Positions 38,658 through 49,100 of a stretch of DNA of 64,000 nt are shown here, in pieces (the stretch's first letter is position 1; each line of letters opens with the position of its first letter). The stretch is from the NCBI GenBank assembly GCA_001896885.1, contig MKRJ01000023.1, positions 1 to 64,000 of the forward strand. The letters run 5' to 3'. This DNA comes from Rhizobiales bacterium 65-79. Lineage in GTDB: Bacteria; Pseudomonadota; Alphaproteobacteria; Rhizobiales; Rhizobiaceae. The notes beneath the pieces were generated by a model. It was not told the DNA's origin, did not search any database, and worked only from the letters and a program-made list of their open reading frames with translations. Position numbers and translations under genes: made by a program.

Positions 38658-39667
38658 CAGTCGCCCTCGTCCTCGTAGCCGACGAGGTGCAGCGGCCGGC
38701 CGGCGATGCCGGCAAGCTCGCACCAGCGCACCAGCGCCTCCTCGCGGCCGTGCGTGACCCAGACCTCGCGCGCGCCCGTCTCGCTGATCGTCCGGGTCAG
38801 TTCGTCCCAGTCGGCGTGATCGGAGATCACCAGCGGCAGCTCGACGCCGCGCTGTTTTGCGCGCTGGCGGATGCGCATCCAGCCGGATGCGAAGCAGGCG
38901 ACCGGATCGGCGAAGCGCCGCGCCCAGCGGTCGGCGAAGGCCGATGGCGGCCCGACGATGATCTCGCCGGCGAAGGCCGCCTTGTTGTTCCCCTCCATCG
39001 TCGCCGGCTCCAGCCGGCCGAGATCGATGCCCCGTCGCTGATAATAATCGCAGAGCTTCGCCAGCGCGCCGTGGATGAAGATCGGCCGTTCGTAGCCGGC
39101 ATCGCGCAGCAAGCGGATGACGCGCTCGGCCTTGCCCAGCGCATAGGCGCCGACAAGATGCGCGCGCTCGGGAAACTGCTCGACCGATTTCAGGAGCGCC
39201 GCGATCTCGTGCGCCGCGTCGGGATGGCGGAAGACGGGCAGCGCGAAGGTCGCCTCTGTGATGAAGACATCGCACGGCACGACCTCGAACGGAATGCAGG
39301 TGGGGTCGGGACATCGCTTGTAGTCGCCCGAGGCGACGATGCGCAGCCCTTCGCGCTCGACCGCGATCTGCGCCGAGCCCAGCACATGGCCGGCCGGGTG
39401 GAAGCTGACCGACACGCCGTCCAGCGAAAGCGTCTCGCCGAGCGCCGCTTCCTGCGTCGAGCCGGCGAAGTCCGGGCCATAGCGCAGCGCCATGATGTCG
39501 AGCGTCTGCCGGGTTGCCAGCACATGGCGATGGCCGGAGCGGGCGTGGTCCGAATGGCCGTGCGTGATCAGCGCGCGCTGCACCGGCCGCACCGGGTCGA
39601 TGAAGAAATCGCCGGGCGGGCAATAGAGGCCTTCAGGTCGAGGCTGGAGGAGTTCGTGAGGCTGCAT
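38657..39667 (-). CDS. ligase-associated DNA exonuclease (metallo-beta-lactamase / beta-CASP-like)
   Basis: A 336-residue MBL-fold nuclease of the SNM1/Artemis-like group. The zinc-binding HGHSDHARSGH motif is near residue 36, with FHPAGHVLGSAQ, GDYKRCPDPTC and ISDHADWDEL farther on. It presumably trims DNA ends before the ligase acts. No clear ribosome-binding site is seen before ATG 39667. A longer open frame through the neighbouring gene is antisense and rejected. Translationally coupled to the ligase. Confidence 0.9.
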   Translation of the reverse strand: MQPHELLQPRPEGLYCPPGDFFIDPVRPVQRALITHGHSDHARSGHRHVLATRQTLDIMALRYGPDFAGSTQEAALGETLSLDGVSVSFHPAGHVLGSAQIAVEREGLRIVASGDYKRCPDPTCIPFEVVPCDVFITEATFALPVFRHPDAAHEIAALLKSVEQFPERAHLVGAYALGKAERVIRLLRDAGYERPIFIHGALAKLCDYYQRRGIDLGRLEPATMEGNNKAAFAGEIIVGPPSAFADRWARRFADPVACFASGWMRIRQRAKQRGVELPLVISDHADWDELTRTISETGAREVWVTHGREEALVRWCELAGIAGRPLHLVGYEDEGD

Positions 39668-39775
39668 CGGCCATAAAGATAGCAATTCGCCGCCGCGCGA
39701 AAAGGTGATTGCAAAATCCTCCCGACAGGCCCATATGCCGCGCGCCCGGCCCGCGGGCTCGGAACCCTCGCCTTC

Positions 39776-40774
39776 ATGAACCCGATCCAGCTTTCTTCCG
39801 GCGATCTGTTGGCGGATCGTCGAGCCTCCTATGCCGAGATGCTTTTCGAGAGCGGCGACGCGGATGCCGCCGCGGACCTGATGCGCGATGCGGTGGCGCT
39901 CGCGCCAGGCTGGGCCGCCGGCTGGTTCAGGCTCGGCGAGATGCTGGAGAGCGCCGGCCGCGCTCCTGAAGCGGAGGCGGCATGGCGCGAGGCGCTCAGG
40001 GTCGATCCGCAGGACCGCCTGGGCGCCACGCTGAAGCTCGGATTGACAAGCGCTGCCGCCGGCGTCGTGGCGCCGCCCAGCGCCTTCGTCGAAACGCTGT
40101 TCGACCAGTATGCGGAGGAATTCGACGCAGCCCTCGTCGAACGGCTCGATTACCGCGTGCCGGAACTCTTGCAGGAAGCCCTCGCCGACGCCAGCTGCAC
40201 AGCCTTTGCGCACGCCGTCGATCTCGGCTGCGGCACCGGGCTGATGGGCGAGCGGCTGCGCGGCGCGGCAAGCTTCCTCGAAGGCTACGACATCTCCGCC
40301 GGCATGTTGCGGGAGGCGGAGGCCAAGCGCCTCTACGACCGGCTGGAGCGGCGGGACATCCAGACGCTGCCGGCGCTCTTTCCCGTCGCCGATCTGGTCA
40401 CGGCCGCGGACGTCTTCATGTATGTCGGCGAACTCGACCGGCTTTTCTCCCGCATCGCCGATCTTCTGCTGCCGGGCGGGCATTTTGCCTTCTCGGTCGA
40501 ACTGAACGAGGGGCCGGAAGAGGTCGTGCTGCGGCCTTCGCGGCGCTACGCCCATTCGCGCGGCTACGTCGAGCGGCTGCTGGCGGAGAAGGGTTTCGCG
40601 CTGGTCGCCCAGACGGTCGCCACGATCCGGATGGATCGCGGCGAGCCGATCATAGGCTTGATCGCGGTGGCGAAGAGGTTGGAAAGCAGGGACGGAATGC
40701 ACTCCTTCGCACCCCCCTCTGTCCTGCCGGACATCTCCCCCTCAAGGGGAGAGATCAGCCGGCCGCACCGGTAG
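39776..40774 (+). CDS. TPR-containing class I SAM-dependent methyltransferase
   Basis: A 332-residue protein with two TPR-like units (residues 16-85: EMLFESGDADAAADLMRDAV, AAWREALRVDPQD) and a methyltransferase domain whose SAM loop is AVDLGCGTGLMGERL near residue 145. The group is seen in rhizobia as contractile or repair-neighbour methyltransferases; the substrate is unknown. The last 24 residues (from GMHSFAPPS on) are encoded by the type A repeat, so the native C-terminus was probably near VAKRLES. Divergent from the exonuclease gene. Confidence 0.85.
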   Translation: MNPIQLSSGDLLADRRASYAEMLFESGDADAAADLMRDAVALAPGWAAGWFRLGEMLESAGRAPEAEAAWREALRVDPQDRLGATLKLGLTSAAAGVVAPPSAFVETLFDQYAEEFDAALVERLDYRVPELLQEALADASCTAFAHAVDLGCGTGLMGERLRGAASFLEGYDISAGMLREAEAKRLYDRLERRDIQTLPALFPVADLVTAADVFMYVGELDRLFSRIADLLLPGGHFAFSVELNEGPEEVVLRPSRRYAHSRGYVERLLAEKGFALVAQTVATIRMDRGEPIIGLIAVAKRLESRDGMHSFAPPSVLPDISPSRGEISRPHR

Positions 40775-40884
40775 CGCTATCCCGGCCACGCCGAAAGCTG
40801 GCGAAGGCGGTGATGACAGCCGATCTCCCCCTTGAGGGGGAGATGTCCGGCAGGACAGAGGGGGTTGCGAAGGGGCGCATTGTC
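40694..40884. repeat. paired palindromic repeat, type A copy 2
   Basis: Left block 40694-40756 and inverted right block about 40822-40884 share GAATGCA-like ends, CCTTCGCA, CTGTCCTGCCGGACATCTCC and the CCCCC-TCAAGG-GGG hairpin, around about 65 nt of unrelated sequence. The left block lies inside the 3' end of the methyltransferase gene; the right block sits just before the helicase. Same paired form as 13443-13620. Confidence 0.8.
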
Positions 40885-40933
40885 ATCCCGATCCATCTTG
40901 GCTTGTTCCTTGTTCTGGTTTAGTTCTGGCGAC

Positions 40934-43468
40934 TTGAACACCCAGCCGAGCCTCTTCGCGGAACGCTCCGCCGCCGTCCTGCCCGCACCATTCCTGAAAT
41001 GGTTCGCGGAGCGCGGCTGGTCGCCACGGCCGCACCAGATCGATCTTCTGGCGCGCGCGCAGAACGGCGCGTCGGTGCTGCTGATCGCCCCGACCGGGGC
41101 CGGCAAGACGCTCGCCGGCTTCCTGCCGAGCCTCGTCGATTTGGCAAGCCGGCCGAAACGGAAGCCGGGCGAGGCGTGGCGTGGCGTGCACACGCTCTAT
41201 ATCTCGCCGCTCAAGGCACTCGCCGTCGACATCGAGCGCAATCTCGGCAAGCCCGTCGCCGAGATGGGCCTGCCCATCTCGATGGAAACTCGCACGGGCG
41301 ACACGCCGGCGCACAAGCGCCAGCGGCAGAAGCTCATACCGCCGGACATCCTGCTCACCACACCGGAGCAACTGGCGCTCCTGATCGCGAACAAGGACGC
41401 CGAACGTTTCTTCTCCGGCCTCCGCTATGTCGTGCTCGACGAATTGCATTCGCTGGTCACCTCCAAGCGCGGGCATCTCCTTTCGCTGGGGCTGGCGCGG
41501 TTGCGCCGCTATGTACCCGAGCTTCAGGCGATCGGCCTTTCCGCGACCGTCGCCGAGCCGGATGCGCTGCGGCGCTGGCTGGTGCCGCAGAACCCGCCCG
41601 GGCCGATGGCCGACCTGATCACCGTCGGCGGCGGCGCGAAGCCGGTCATCACCATCCTGGATTCTGCCGAGCACGTGCCGTGGTCGGGGCACTCGGCCCG
41701 CTACGCCATTCCGGAGATATACGAAGCGATACGCCGGCACCGGACGACGCTTCTCTTCGTCAACACGCGCAGCCAGGCGGAACTGCTCTTCCAGGAGCTC
41801 TGGCGGGTGAACGAGGAGACGCTGCCGATCGCACTGCATCACGGCTCGCTCGATGTCGGCCAGCGGCGGCGCGTCGAGAAGGCGATGGAGGCGAACGCGC
41901 TGAGGGCCGTGGTGGCGACCTCGACCCTCGACCTCGGCATCGACTGGGGCGACGTCGACCTCGTCGTCCATGTCGGCGCGCCGAAGGGCGCCAGCCGCCT
42001 TGCCCAGCGCATAGGCCGCTCCAACCACCGCATGGACGAGCCGAGCCGGGCCATACTCGTGCCCGCCAACCGCTTCGAGGTGCTCGAATGCCGGGCCGCG
42101 CTCGATGCCAACTATCTCGGCGCGCAGGACACGCCGCCACTCGCCGAGGGCGCGCTCGACGTGCTCGCCCAGCATGTGCTCGGCGCGGCCTGCGCCGAAC
42201 CTTTCGACGCCGGCGATCTGCTGGAGGAAATCCGCAGCGCCGCGCCCTATGCGGAACTCGACGCGCCGACTTTCGAGCGCGTCGTCGATTTCGTCGCGAC
42301 CGGCGGCTATGCGCTGCGCAGCTACGAGCGCTACGCCCGCATCCGGCAGATGGCCGACGGGCGCTGGCGGGTCGCCAATCCGCGCATCGCCCAGCAATAC
42401 AGGCTGAACGTCGGCACCATCGTGGAGGCGCCGATGCTGAAGGTGCGCCTGACGCGGCATCGCGGCCGCGGCGGCAATGTGCGCGGCGGGCCGGTGCTGG
42501 GCGAGATCGAGGAATATTTCGTCGAGACGCTGGCGCAGGGCGACACCTTCCTTTTCGCCGGGAAGGTGGTGCGCTTCGAAGGCATCCGCGAGAACGAATG
42601 CTACGTCACCAGCGCCGCCGGGAGCGACCCGAAGGTGGCGAGCTATATGGGCGGCAAGTTCCCGCTCTCGACCTATCTCGCGGCGGAAGTGCGCTCGATG
42701 CTCGCCGATCCGGCGCGCTGGCACGTCCTGCCCGACCAGGTCGCCGACTGGCTGCGGCTGCAGAGGGACAAGTCGGTGCTGCCGCATCGCGAGGATTTGC
42801 TGGTCGAGACGTTCCCGCGAGGCAACCGTTTCTACATGGTCGCCTATCCATTCGAGGGGCGGCTGGCGCACCAGACGCTCGGCATGCTCCTGACGCGCCG
42901 GCTGGAGCGGGCAGGCGCGCATCCGCTCGGCTTCGTCGCGACAGACTATTCGCTCGCCGTCTGGTCGCTGGAGGACATGGGCCATATGATCCGTACCGGC
43001 AAGCTGCCGCTTGGCGCGCTCTTCGCCGAGGACATGCTCGGCGACGACCTCGAAGCCTGGCTTGCCGACAGCTGGATGCTGAAGCGCACCTTCCGCAATT
43101 GCGCCGTGATCGCCGGCCTGATCGAGCGTCGGCATCCCGGACAGGAAAAGACCGGCCGGCAGGTGACGGTGTCCGCCGACCTCATCTACGACGTGCTGAG
43201 GACGCACCAGCCCGACCACATCCTGCTCCAGGCGACCCGCACCGATGCGGCGGCCGGACTGCTCGACGTGAAACGGCTCGGCGAAATGCTGTCGCGGATC
43301 AGGGGTCGAATCATGCATAAGGATCTCGACCGCATCTCGCCGCTGGCGGTCCCGATCATGCTCGAGATCGGTCGGGAGTCGGTCAATGGCGAGGCGAACG
43401 AGATGCTGCTCGCCGAGACGGCGGACGCACTGATCGAGGAAGCGATGGGAACGGAGCAGGCCGGATGA
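40934..43468 (+). CDS. ligase-associated Lhr-type DEXH helicase
   Basis: A superfamily 2 DNA helicase of about 844 residues. Walker A is LIAPTGAGKTLAG, the DEXH box LDELHSL, motif III LSATVAE, motif VI QRIGRSNHRM. A winged helix and Lhr core domain follow, with EEYFVETLAQGDTFLFAGKVV and SYMGGKFPLSTYLA. The start is uncertain, as no ATG fits: TTG 40934 gives MNTQPSL-like opening, and the frame upstream runs into the type A repeat. The pdeM start overlaps its stop. Confidence 0.9.
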   Translation: MNTQPSLFAERSAAVLPAPFLKWFAERGWSPRPHQIDLLARAQNGASVLLIAPTGAGKTLAGFLPSLVDLASRPKRKPGEAWRGVHTLYISPLKALAVDIERNLGKPVAEMGLPISMETRTGDTPAHKRQRQKLIPPDILLTTPEQLALLIANKDAERFFSGLRYVVLDELHSLVTSKRGHLLSLGLARLRRYVPELQAIGLSATVAEPDALRRWLVPQNPPGPMADLITVGGGAKPVITILDSAEHVPWSGHSARYAIPEIYEAIRRHRTTLLFVNTRSQAELLFQELWRVNEETLPIALHHGSLDVGQRRRVEKAMEANALRAVVATSTLDLGIDWGDVDLVVHVGAPKGASRLAQRIGRSNHRMDEPSRAILVPANRFEVLECRAALDANYLGAQDTPPLAEGALDVLAQHVLGAACAEPFDAGDLLEEIRSAAPYAELDAPTFERVVDFVATGGYALRSYERYARIRQMADGRWRVANPRIAQQYRLNVGTIVEAPMLKVRLTRHRGRGGNVRGGPVLGEIEEYFVETLAQGDTFLFAGKVVRFEGIRENECYVTSAAGSDPKVASYMGGKFPLSTYLAAEVRSMLADPARWHVLPDQVADWLRLQRDKSVLPHREDLLVETFPRGNRFYMVAYPFEGRLAHQTLGMLLTRRLERAGAHPLGFVATDYSLAVWSLEDMGHMIRTGKLPLGALFAEDMLGDDLEAWLADSWMLKRTFRNCAVIAGLIERRHPGQEKTGRQVTVSADLIYDVLRTHQPDHILLQATRTDAAAGLLDVKRLGEMLSRIRGRIMHKDLDRISPLAVPIMLEIGRESVNGEANEMLLAETADALIEEAMGTEQAG

Positions 43469-44160
43469 CCCGCGCGTCCGCCAGCGAGGCGATCGAAATC
43501 GAGGGCGAGCGTGCGCTCTGCGATGCGAGCGGCGCACTCTATTTCCCCGGCCTTGCCTTGCTCGCCGTATCGGATCTGCATCTCGAAAAAGGCGCCGCCT
43601 TCGCCCGGCGGCGACAGCTCATTCCGCCCTACGACACGGCGACGACGCTGGCGCGGCTGGCGCAAGTCATCGCCGCCTATGATCCCAGGATCGTGGTCAG
43701 CCTCGGCGACAGTTTTCACGACAGCGCCGGCGCGGCGCTGATGCCGGACATTTTTCGGGCTCAGCTCTCGGCGCTGATCGCAGGCCGCGACTGGTTCTGG
43801 ATCGCCGGCAACCACGATCCGGATGCGCCGGAAGGAATCCAGGGCGAGAGCGTCGCGGAAATCGCCATCGGTCCGCTCGTCTTCCGGCACGAACCATCGT
43901 GCGGCTCCGCTCCGGGCGAGATCGCCGGGCACCTGCATCCGGGCGCGCGGCTGGTCGCGCGCGGGCGCTCGGTCAGGCGGCGCTGCTTCGCCGGCGACGG
44001 CAGGCGCATGATCATGCCGGCCTTCGGCGCCTATACGGGCATGCTCAACGTACTCGACCGCGCCTATGCCGGGCTTTTCGATCCTGGCGGGCTATTCGCC
44101 TGCATGCTTGGCCGACAGCGGGTTTACAAGGTGACCGGGTCGGCGCTCCGGCCGGGGTGA
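43465..44160 (+). CDS. pdeM: ligase-associated metallophosphoesterase PdeM
   Basis: A 231-residue calcineurin-like phosphoesterase of the ligase-associated endonuclease family. The metal-binding motifs are SDLHLEKG, LGDSFHDS, IAGNHDPD, and AGHLHPGA. ATG 43465 overlaps the helicase stop by 4 nt, so the two are coupled. Part of the repair set with the ligase and exonuclease encoded 4 kb away on the other strand. Confidence 0.9.
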   Translation: MTRASASEAIEIEGERALCDASGALYFPGLALLAVSDLHLEKGAAFARRRQLIPPYDTATTLARLAQVIAAYDPRIVVSLGDSFHDSAGAALMPDIFRAQLSALIAGRDWFWIAGNHDPDAPEGIQGESVAEIAIGPLVFRHEPSCGSAPGEIAGHLHPGARLVARGRSVRRRCFAGDGRRMIMPAFGAYTGMLNVLDRAYAGLFDPGGLFACMLGRQRVYKVTGSALRPG

Positions 44161-44289
44161 GGATTAGCGTTCGGAAGCGGCGCGACACCATTTTGGGCGT
44201 GAATTTTTGACCGTCCAATCATGCGCACCCGCCCTGGGACCTGTCGAAGGAAGCGCAATCTCATTGGCGTGGTCAACAAGGTTTTAGAC

Positions 44290-45081
44290 TCACTCCTTGC
44301 GGAAGATGACGCGGCCGAGCCAGCTCGTCAGAAGGGCGAGCAGAACGCAGAAGACGCCGTAGAAGAAACTGTCGTTCTGGGCGAACTGATAGACGCGGCG
44401 CTCGAAGCCGCCTTTCAGGATCACCAGCGGCGCCGATGTCTGGGCGACGAAATTGCCCTGCTTGAAGAGAAAGGCGCGGGCGCGATGCGTGCCCACCGGC
44501 ACGTCGGGCGCGAGCGACACCGTCGCGCGGAAAAGCGTCTGCGAGAGGAACTGCACCGCGCCGGGGCGCTCGCTGTAGAGGTCGGATGCCTTCTTGCGCT
44601 CCCGCAGCGCCGCGGTGAACTCCTTGATGGTCGCCGCATCGAGGGACGGGTCGAGCGGCTGCATGTAGATGTTGTCGATGCCGAGCGCGAGCTGCCGATA
44701 GACCTTGGGCTCGGCGATGTCCTGCGGCTGTCTCGTCAACGCCACCGAATAGGAGAACGGCACGTTCACGAAGGTTTCCGATTCGGTGTTGATCCACATG
44801 CCGAAAACACGCTGCTTGCGGCGGACGACGACCGGCCGCGCCGGCCCCTCCAGGACGACGATGATGTCGTACCCGCCTTCGCGGGCCACCGCGGGATCGA
44901 CATTGTCGATGGAGCCGAAGATCGTCAGGTCGGCGCCGGAGAAATCGGAAGTGATCCGGATCGTATCGGCCGAGAGGCCGATCTGGATCGTCTCACCTGT
45001 GCCCTGCTGCGCCAGCGCCGACGCCGGCAGGAGGACGATCCAGGCCAGGACGGCGAGCGGCGCCAGGCGGAGGGCGTTCAT
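44290..45081 (-). CDS. TIGR02186 family membrane-anchored protein
   Basis: A 263-residue exported protein. A signal peptide (LAPLAVLAWIVLLPASALA) is followed by a beta-rich periplasmic domain with TIQIGLSADTIRITSDFSGADLT-like opening and a C-terminal membrane span (FFYGVFCVLLALLTSWLGRVIFRKE). This alphaproteobacterial family nearly always sits beside a TauE/SafE transporter, as here. Its role is unknown; it may be a periplasmic partner for sulfite or sulfoacetate export. ATG 45081; GTG 45087 overlaps the upstream stop. Confidence 0.87.
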   Translation of the reverse strand: MNALRLAPLAVLAWIVLLPASALAQQGTGETIQIGLSADTIRITSDFSGADLTIFGSIDNVDPAVAREGGYDIIVVLEGPARPVVVRRKQRVFGMWINTESETFVNVPFSYSVALTRQPQDIAEPKVYRQLALGIDNIYMQPLDPSLDAATIKEFTAALRERKKASDLYSERPGAVQFLSQTLFRATVSLAPDVPVGTHRARAFLFKQGNFVAQTSAPLVILKGGFERRVYQFAQNDSFFYGVFCVLLALLTSWLGRVIFRKE

Positions 45082-45083
45082 CC

Positions 45084-46007
45084 TCACGCGCCTCCCAAGG
45101 GTGCCAGCGAGAACGGGCTGACCGGACGGGCGAAGAGATCGATCGCCAGCCTCACCGCGACGGCCAGCACGAGGAAGGCCAGCAGCGCGCGCAACTGCTC
45201 GCCGCGCAGGCGCTGCCCGGCACGAGCGCCGTAGTTGGCGCCGATCACGCCGCCCACCATCAGCGCGAAAGCGAGCGCGATATCGACCGTGTGGTTGGCA
45301 ACGGCATGTACGACGGTGGTGAAGGCGGAAACGAAGACGGTCTGGAACAGGGACGTTCCGATGACGACCTTCGTCGGCACCTTCAGGAGATAGATCATGG
45401 CCGGGATCATGATGAAGCTGCCGCCGACGCCGAGGACCGAGCCGAGGAAACCGACCGCCGCGCCGAGGCCGAGCACCGGAATGATGCTGACGAAGAGCTT
45501 GGAAGAGCGGAACCGCATCTTGAGCGGCAGCTTGTGCACCCAGTTGTGCTGGCCGGGCCGCCGCAACTCGGCCGCGCCGCCGGCACGGGCACGCCGTATG
45601 GCGCGCCCGCTCTCGACCAGCATGATGGAGCCGACCGAGCCGAGCATGACCACATACATCAGCGAAACGATCAGATCCAACTGGCCGATGCTGCGCAGGA
45701 GCGCGAAGATGTAGATGCCGATAGCCGAGCCTACGACACCGCCGACGAGCAGGACCGTTCCGAGCTTCATGTCGAGCGTGCCGCGCTTCATATGGATGAG
45801 CGCTCCGGAAGCGGACGCCGCCACCACCTGGTTGGCGCCGGTCGCGACCGCGACGGAAGGCGGAATGTTGTAGAAGATCAGAAGCGGCGTGATCAGGAAC
45901 CCGCCACCGACGCCGAACATCCCCGAGAGAAAGCCGACCGCGCCGCCCATGGCGAGCAGCACGAAAAAATTGACCGACATCTCAGCGATCGGGAGATAAA
46001 TACCCAC
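45084..46007 (-). CDS. sulfite exporter TauE/SafE family (TSUP) permease
   Basis: A 307-residue membrane protein with about eight spans in two homologous halves, each marked by the family motif: SGMFGVGGGFLITPLL near residue 30 and GSVLGVGGSFIMIPAM near 195. The substrate is a small anion such as sulfite or a sulfonate, by family. Co-transcribed with the TIGR02186 gene, which starts at its stop. Confidence 0.9.
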   Translation of the reverse strand: MGIYLPIAEMSVNFFVLLAMGGAVGFLSGMFGVGGGFLITPLLIFYNIPPSVAVATGANQVVAASASGALIHMKRGTLDMKLGTVLLVGGVVGSAIGIYIFALLRSIGQLDLIVSLMYVVMLGSVGSIMLVESGRAIRRARAGGAAELRRPGQHNWVHKLPLKMRFRSSKLFVSIIPVLGLGAAVGFLGSVLGVGGSFIMIPAMIYLLKVPTKVVIGTSLFQTVFVSAFTTVVHAVANHTVDIALAFALMVGGVIGANYGARAGQRLRGEQLRALLAFLVLAVAVRLAIDLFARPVSPFSLAPLGGA

Positions 46008-46180
46008 CCGTCAAACCCGATTAGGGAGACTCCTCTCGTGCGGGAAACACGATCGAAAACAGGACTGTTCTTGCGCCGCCGGCGCGGCGAAGTCAATTTG
46101 TCAGGCCTGTTGCGGGCGAAAAACCTCCAGATTTGTCAGCATGTTGGCAAATAAATCACATACAGGCGGCCGCCGCGCCT

Positions 46181-49100
46181 CTATTTCTTTTTCAGGAGGG
46201 CGGTGACCAGCGCCTCGTTCACCTCGCCGGTCGGCGACATGCCGTTGGCCTTCTGGAAGTCCGCGATCGCCGATTTCGTCTTGTCGCCCATGATGCCGTC
46301 GGCAGCGCCCGCATCGTAGCCGTTCTTGTTGAGGATGAGCTGGATGTTCTTCACCGCCTGCTTCATGTCGATGCTGGCGGTCTTGGTGTCGCCTTCCCGC
46401 CACGCATCGGGGATGTCGACGACGTTGGCGGCTACGTCGACCGGCTTGGCCTTCCACAGCTCCACCGCGGCGCGCGCCTTCTGGATCTGCTCGGGGCGCA
46501 GCGAATTGGCGATCTCGTCGCGCTTGGCGGCGGCGTCCTTGTCGCCGGTCTTGGCGACCAGCGCGAACCATTTGTAGGATTCCTCGAGGTCCTGAGGCAG
46601 GCCGACGCCCTTCGCGGCGAGGATGCCGAGATTGAACTGGCTGTCCTTGACGCCGAGCTGGGCTGCCTTCTCGAACCATTTCACGGCGGCCTCGTTGTCG
46701 ATCGGACCGTCGGCACCCATGGCATAGAGCACGCCGAGATTGTGCATGGCCGCGGCATTGCCCTGATCTGCCGCCTTCCTGTACCAGGCTTCCGCCTTGG
46801 CGATGTTGCGGTCGACGCCGATCCCCTTCTCGTAGAAATTGCCGATCCGGTATTCGGCCGGCGCGAAACCCTGGTCGGCGGCCTCTTCGTACCATTTGGC
46901 CGCGGTCTTCAGGTCGGAGGCCACGCCCCTGCCCTCGGCATAGCGCGTTCCGATCTCGAACATGGCCTTGGGATCGCCGCCTTCGGCGGCCTGGCGCAGC
47001 GGCAGCGGTCCGGCGTCGTCGGGCACAGGCATTTTCGCCGCAGCCGGCGCGACAGCGGCTTTCTCCGGCGCATCGCCTGTTCCGGCTTTCGATCCGGCAG
47101 CCGCGATCCCGGGGTTGGCCGCGACGGGGGGAGCGACATCCATATGGGGATCGGCAGAGGCGACTTTCGTCCCGGCGGAACCGGTCGGCGCAACCCTGGC
47201 GTCGGCCTCGACGGGCAGAGGCGGATGGTCCGCGGGAGCTTTGTCCGTGATGGCCATGTCCATCTTCGGCATGTTCGGCATGGCGCCGTCGGCGGCCGCC
47301 TTCGCGGGCGCCGGCGCAGGCGTCGCATCATGCGCCGGGGCTGCGGCCGCCGGCGTGGCCGGATCCGCTTCGGCCTTTGCCGGAAGCGGCACCACGGGCG
47401 ACATGGCCGCCACATTCTTTGCTGCCTCGGGTTTCGCCGCAACCGGCTTCGCCGCCGCAATCTTGTTCGTCGCCGCGGCCGGAGCCGTGGCGGCCATCGG
47501 CTTCGGCTTGGTGGCGGACGACCTGTGGCCGCCTTCTTCCAGCAGCGCCTTGCCGAGCTGGGCCCCCGCGACCCCGACCAGAACGACGCCCGCGGCAAGG
47601 ATCACCATTTTGGTGTTCGAGCGGAGCAGCCGCTTCAGGCTGAAGGCTCGGGAGGGCGCCTTCGGATCGGATTTCTTCTTCAGGACCTCGGCCTCTGCCG
47701 CGGCCGCCTGCGCGGCGCGGCGCGCCGCCGCGATGAAATCGGACTTCGCCGCCTCGGCGTCGCGCGCGCGCCCTTCCTCGCCACGCTCGTCACGAACCCG
47801 CCGCATGATGGCGTTGATGTCGGGCGCGCCCGAACCGGGCTCCAGGGGCTGGTTGGCGAGCTTGGGATCGAGCGGCATGTCGAGCCCGACTTCCGGCGCC
47901 GGCGCCTCGGCAGCCTCGACGTCGGCGCTCGGTTCGCGCTTTTCCTCGGCGACCGGCGCCGGCTGCTTCCTGCGCGACAGCGCGACGGACAGCTTGCCGA
48001 GCCTGGATTTCTTCGGCGACGCCTTCGGCTTGCTGTCGCCGGGCTCGCTGCTGCTCAGCGCCGCCATTGCGGCGGCGGCCGCCGCTTCCGCGGGCGAACG
48101 TTTCGGATCGCGCACGGCGTCGGCCTTCGGCAGCGCGCCGGGCGCATCGACGAGAGGCGCGGCTTCATCGAGGTCGAGCGAGGGGGTTTCGGCGAATTCG
48201 AGCCTTCGCGCCGGCGCCTTTTCTTCGGCGGGCCCGGAAGAAGCGGTGCCGCCTTCGAGCGTGCTCAGCCGGTCGACGATCTGGAGCAGCGTGTCGTGGA
48301 CCGCCTCGAAAGTCCGGGAATTACGCTCGTCCGAGCTGCGGGCGAGCTTCTCCAGCGAGCCCAGTTCCTCCGCCAGACCGCTCAGCGCGGCGGCGTCGCC
48401 TTCCGGCAGGTCGCGGGAACGGACGGCGTTTTCCGCCGCTTCGCGGGCCGCGACGACGATCGCCTCGCGGCTTTCCATCAGGGAACGCTCGATCAGCTCG
48501 AGACGCGGGCCGATGTCGTCGAACTCCGGCAGGGGCCTGCCCGGCTGCGCCATATGCGCGGCGAGGCTTTCCACCTGGCCCTGGAGGCTCCTTACGAGAC
48601 CGGAATCGATCGCATCGGCCCGGTCGTCGTGACGCCCAAGCCGTTCGGCAATTCCGTCAAGGCGCTCGCCGAGAGCGCGCATCGCTTCGGGCTCGACGCC
48701 ATTGCGCTGCGAAATGGCGTATTCGAGATCGGAAAAACGCTTGTTGAGCGCTTCCACGATGGTCGCATCGGTGGAAAGCGCGTCCTGGTTATAGCGCTCC
48801 AGCCGCTCCTCAAGGTCACGGAACAGTGCGACGCTCTGTTCGCGCGCCGTTTCCTGGCGCTGTTCCAGGGCCTGCGTCAGCGCATCGAAGCGCTTCTCGA
48901 TGTCCTGCAGGACGATGCCGGGATCGAAAGCCGGCGCGCCTTCCTCGAGTTTCCGGGCGATGCGCTCGATCTGCTGGGAAAGATGGTCCACCGCGCTTTC
49001 GGGCATTTCGGCGCGACCGGCTATGTCCTCGACGCGGGCCGAAAGCGCATTCAGCTGCTTCACCACCGCCTCGACGGGCCGATCCTCGATCAACTCCTCG

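Noticed and set aside
38658-40702. Long minus-strand frames joining ligase and exonuclease into neighbouring genes
   Set aside because: The extra parts are antisense or out-of-frame copies of the exonuclease and methyltransferase. Each real protein has its own clear N-terminus.
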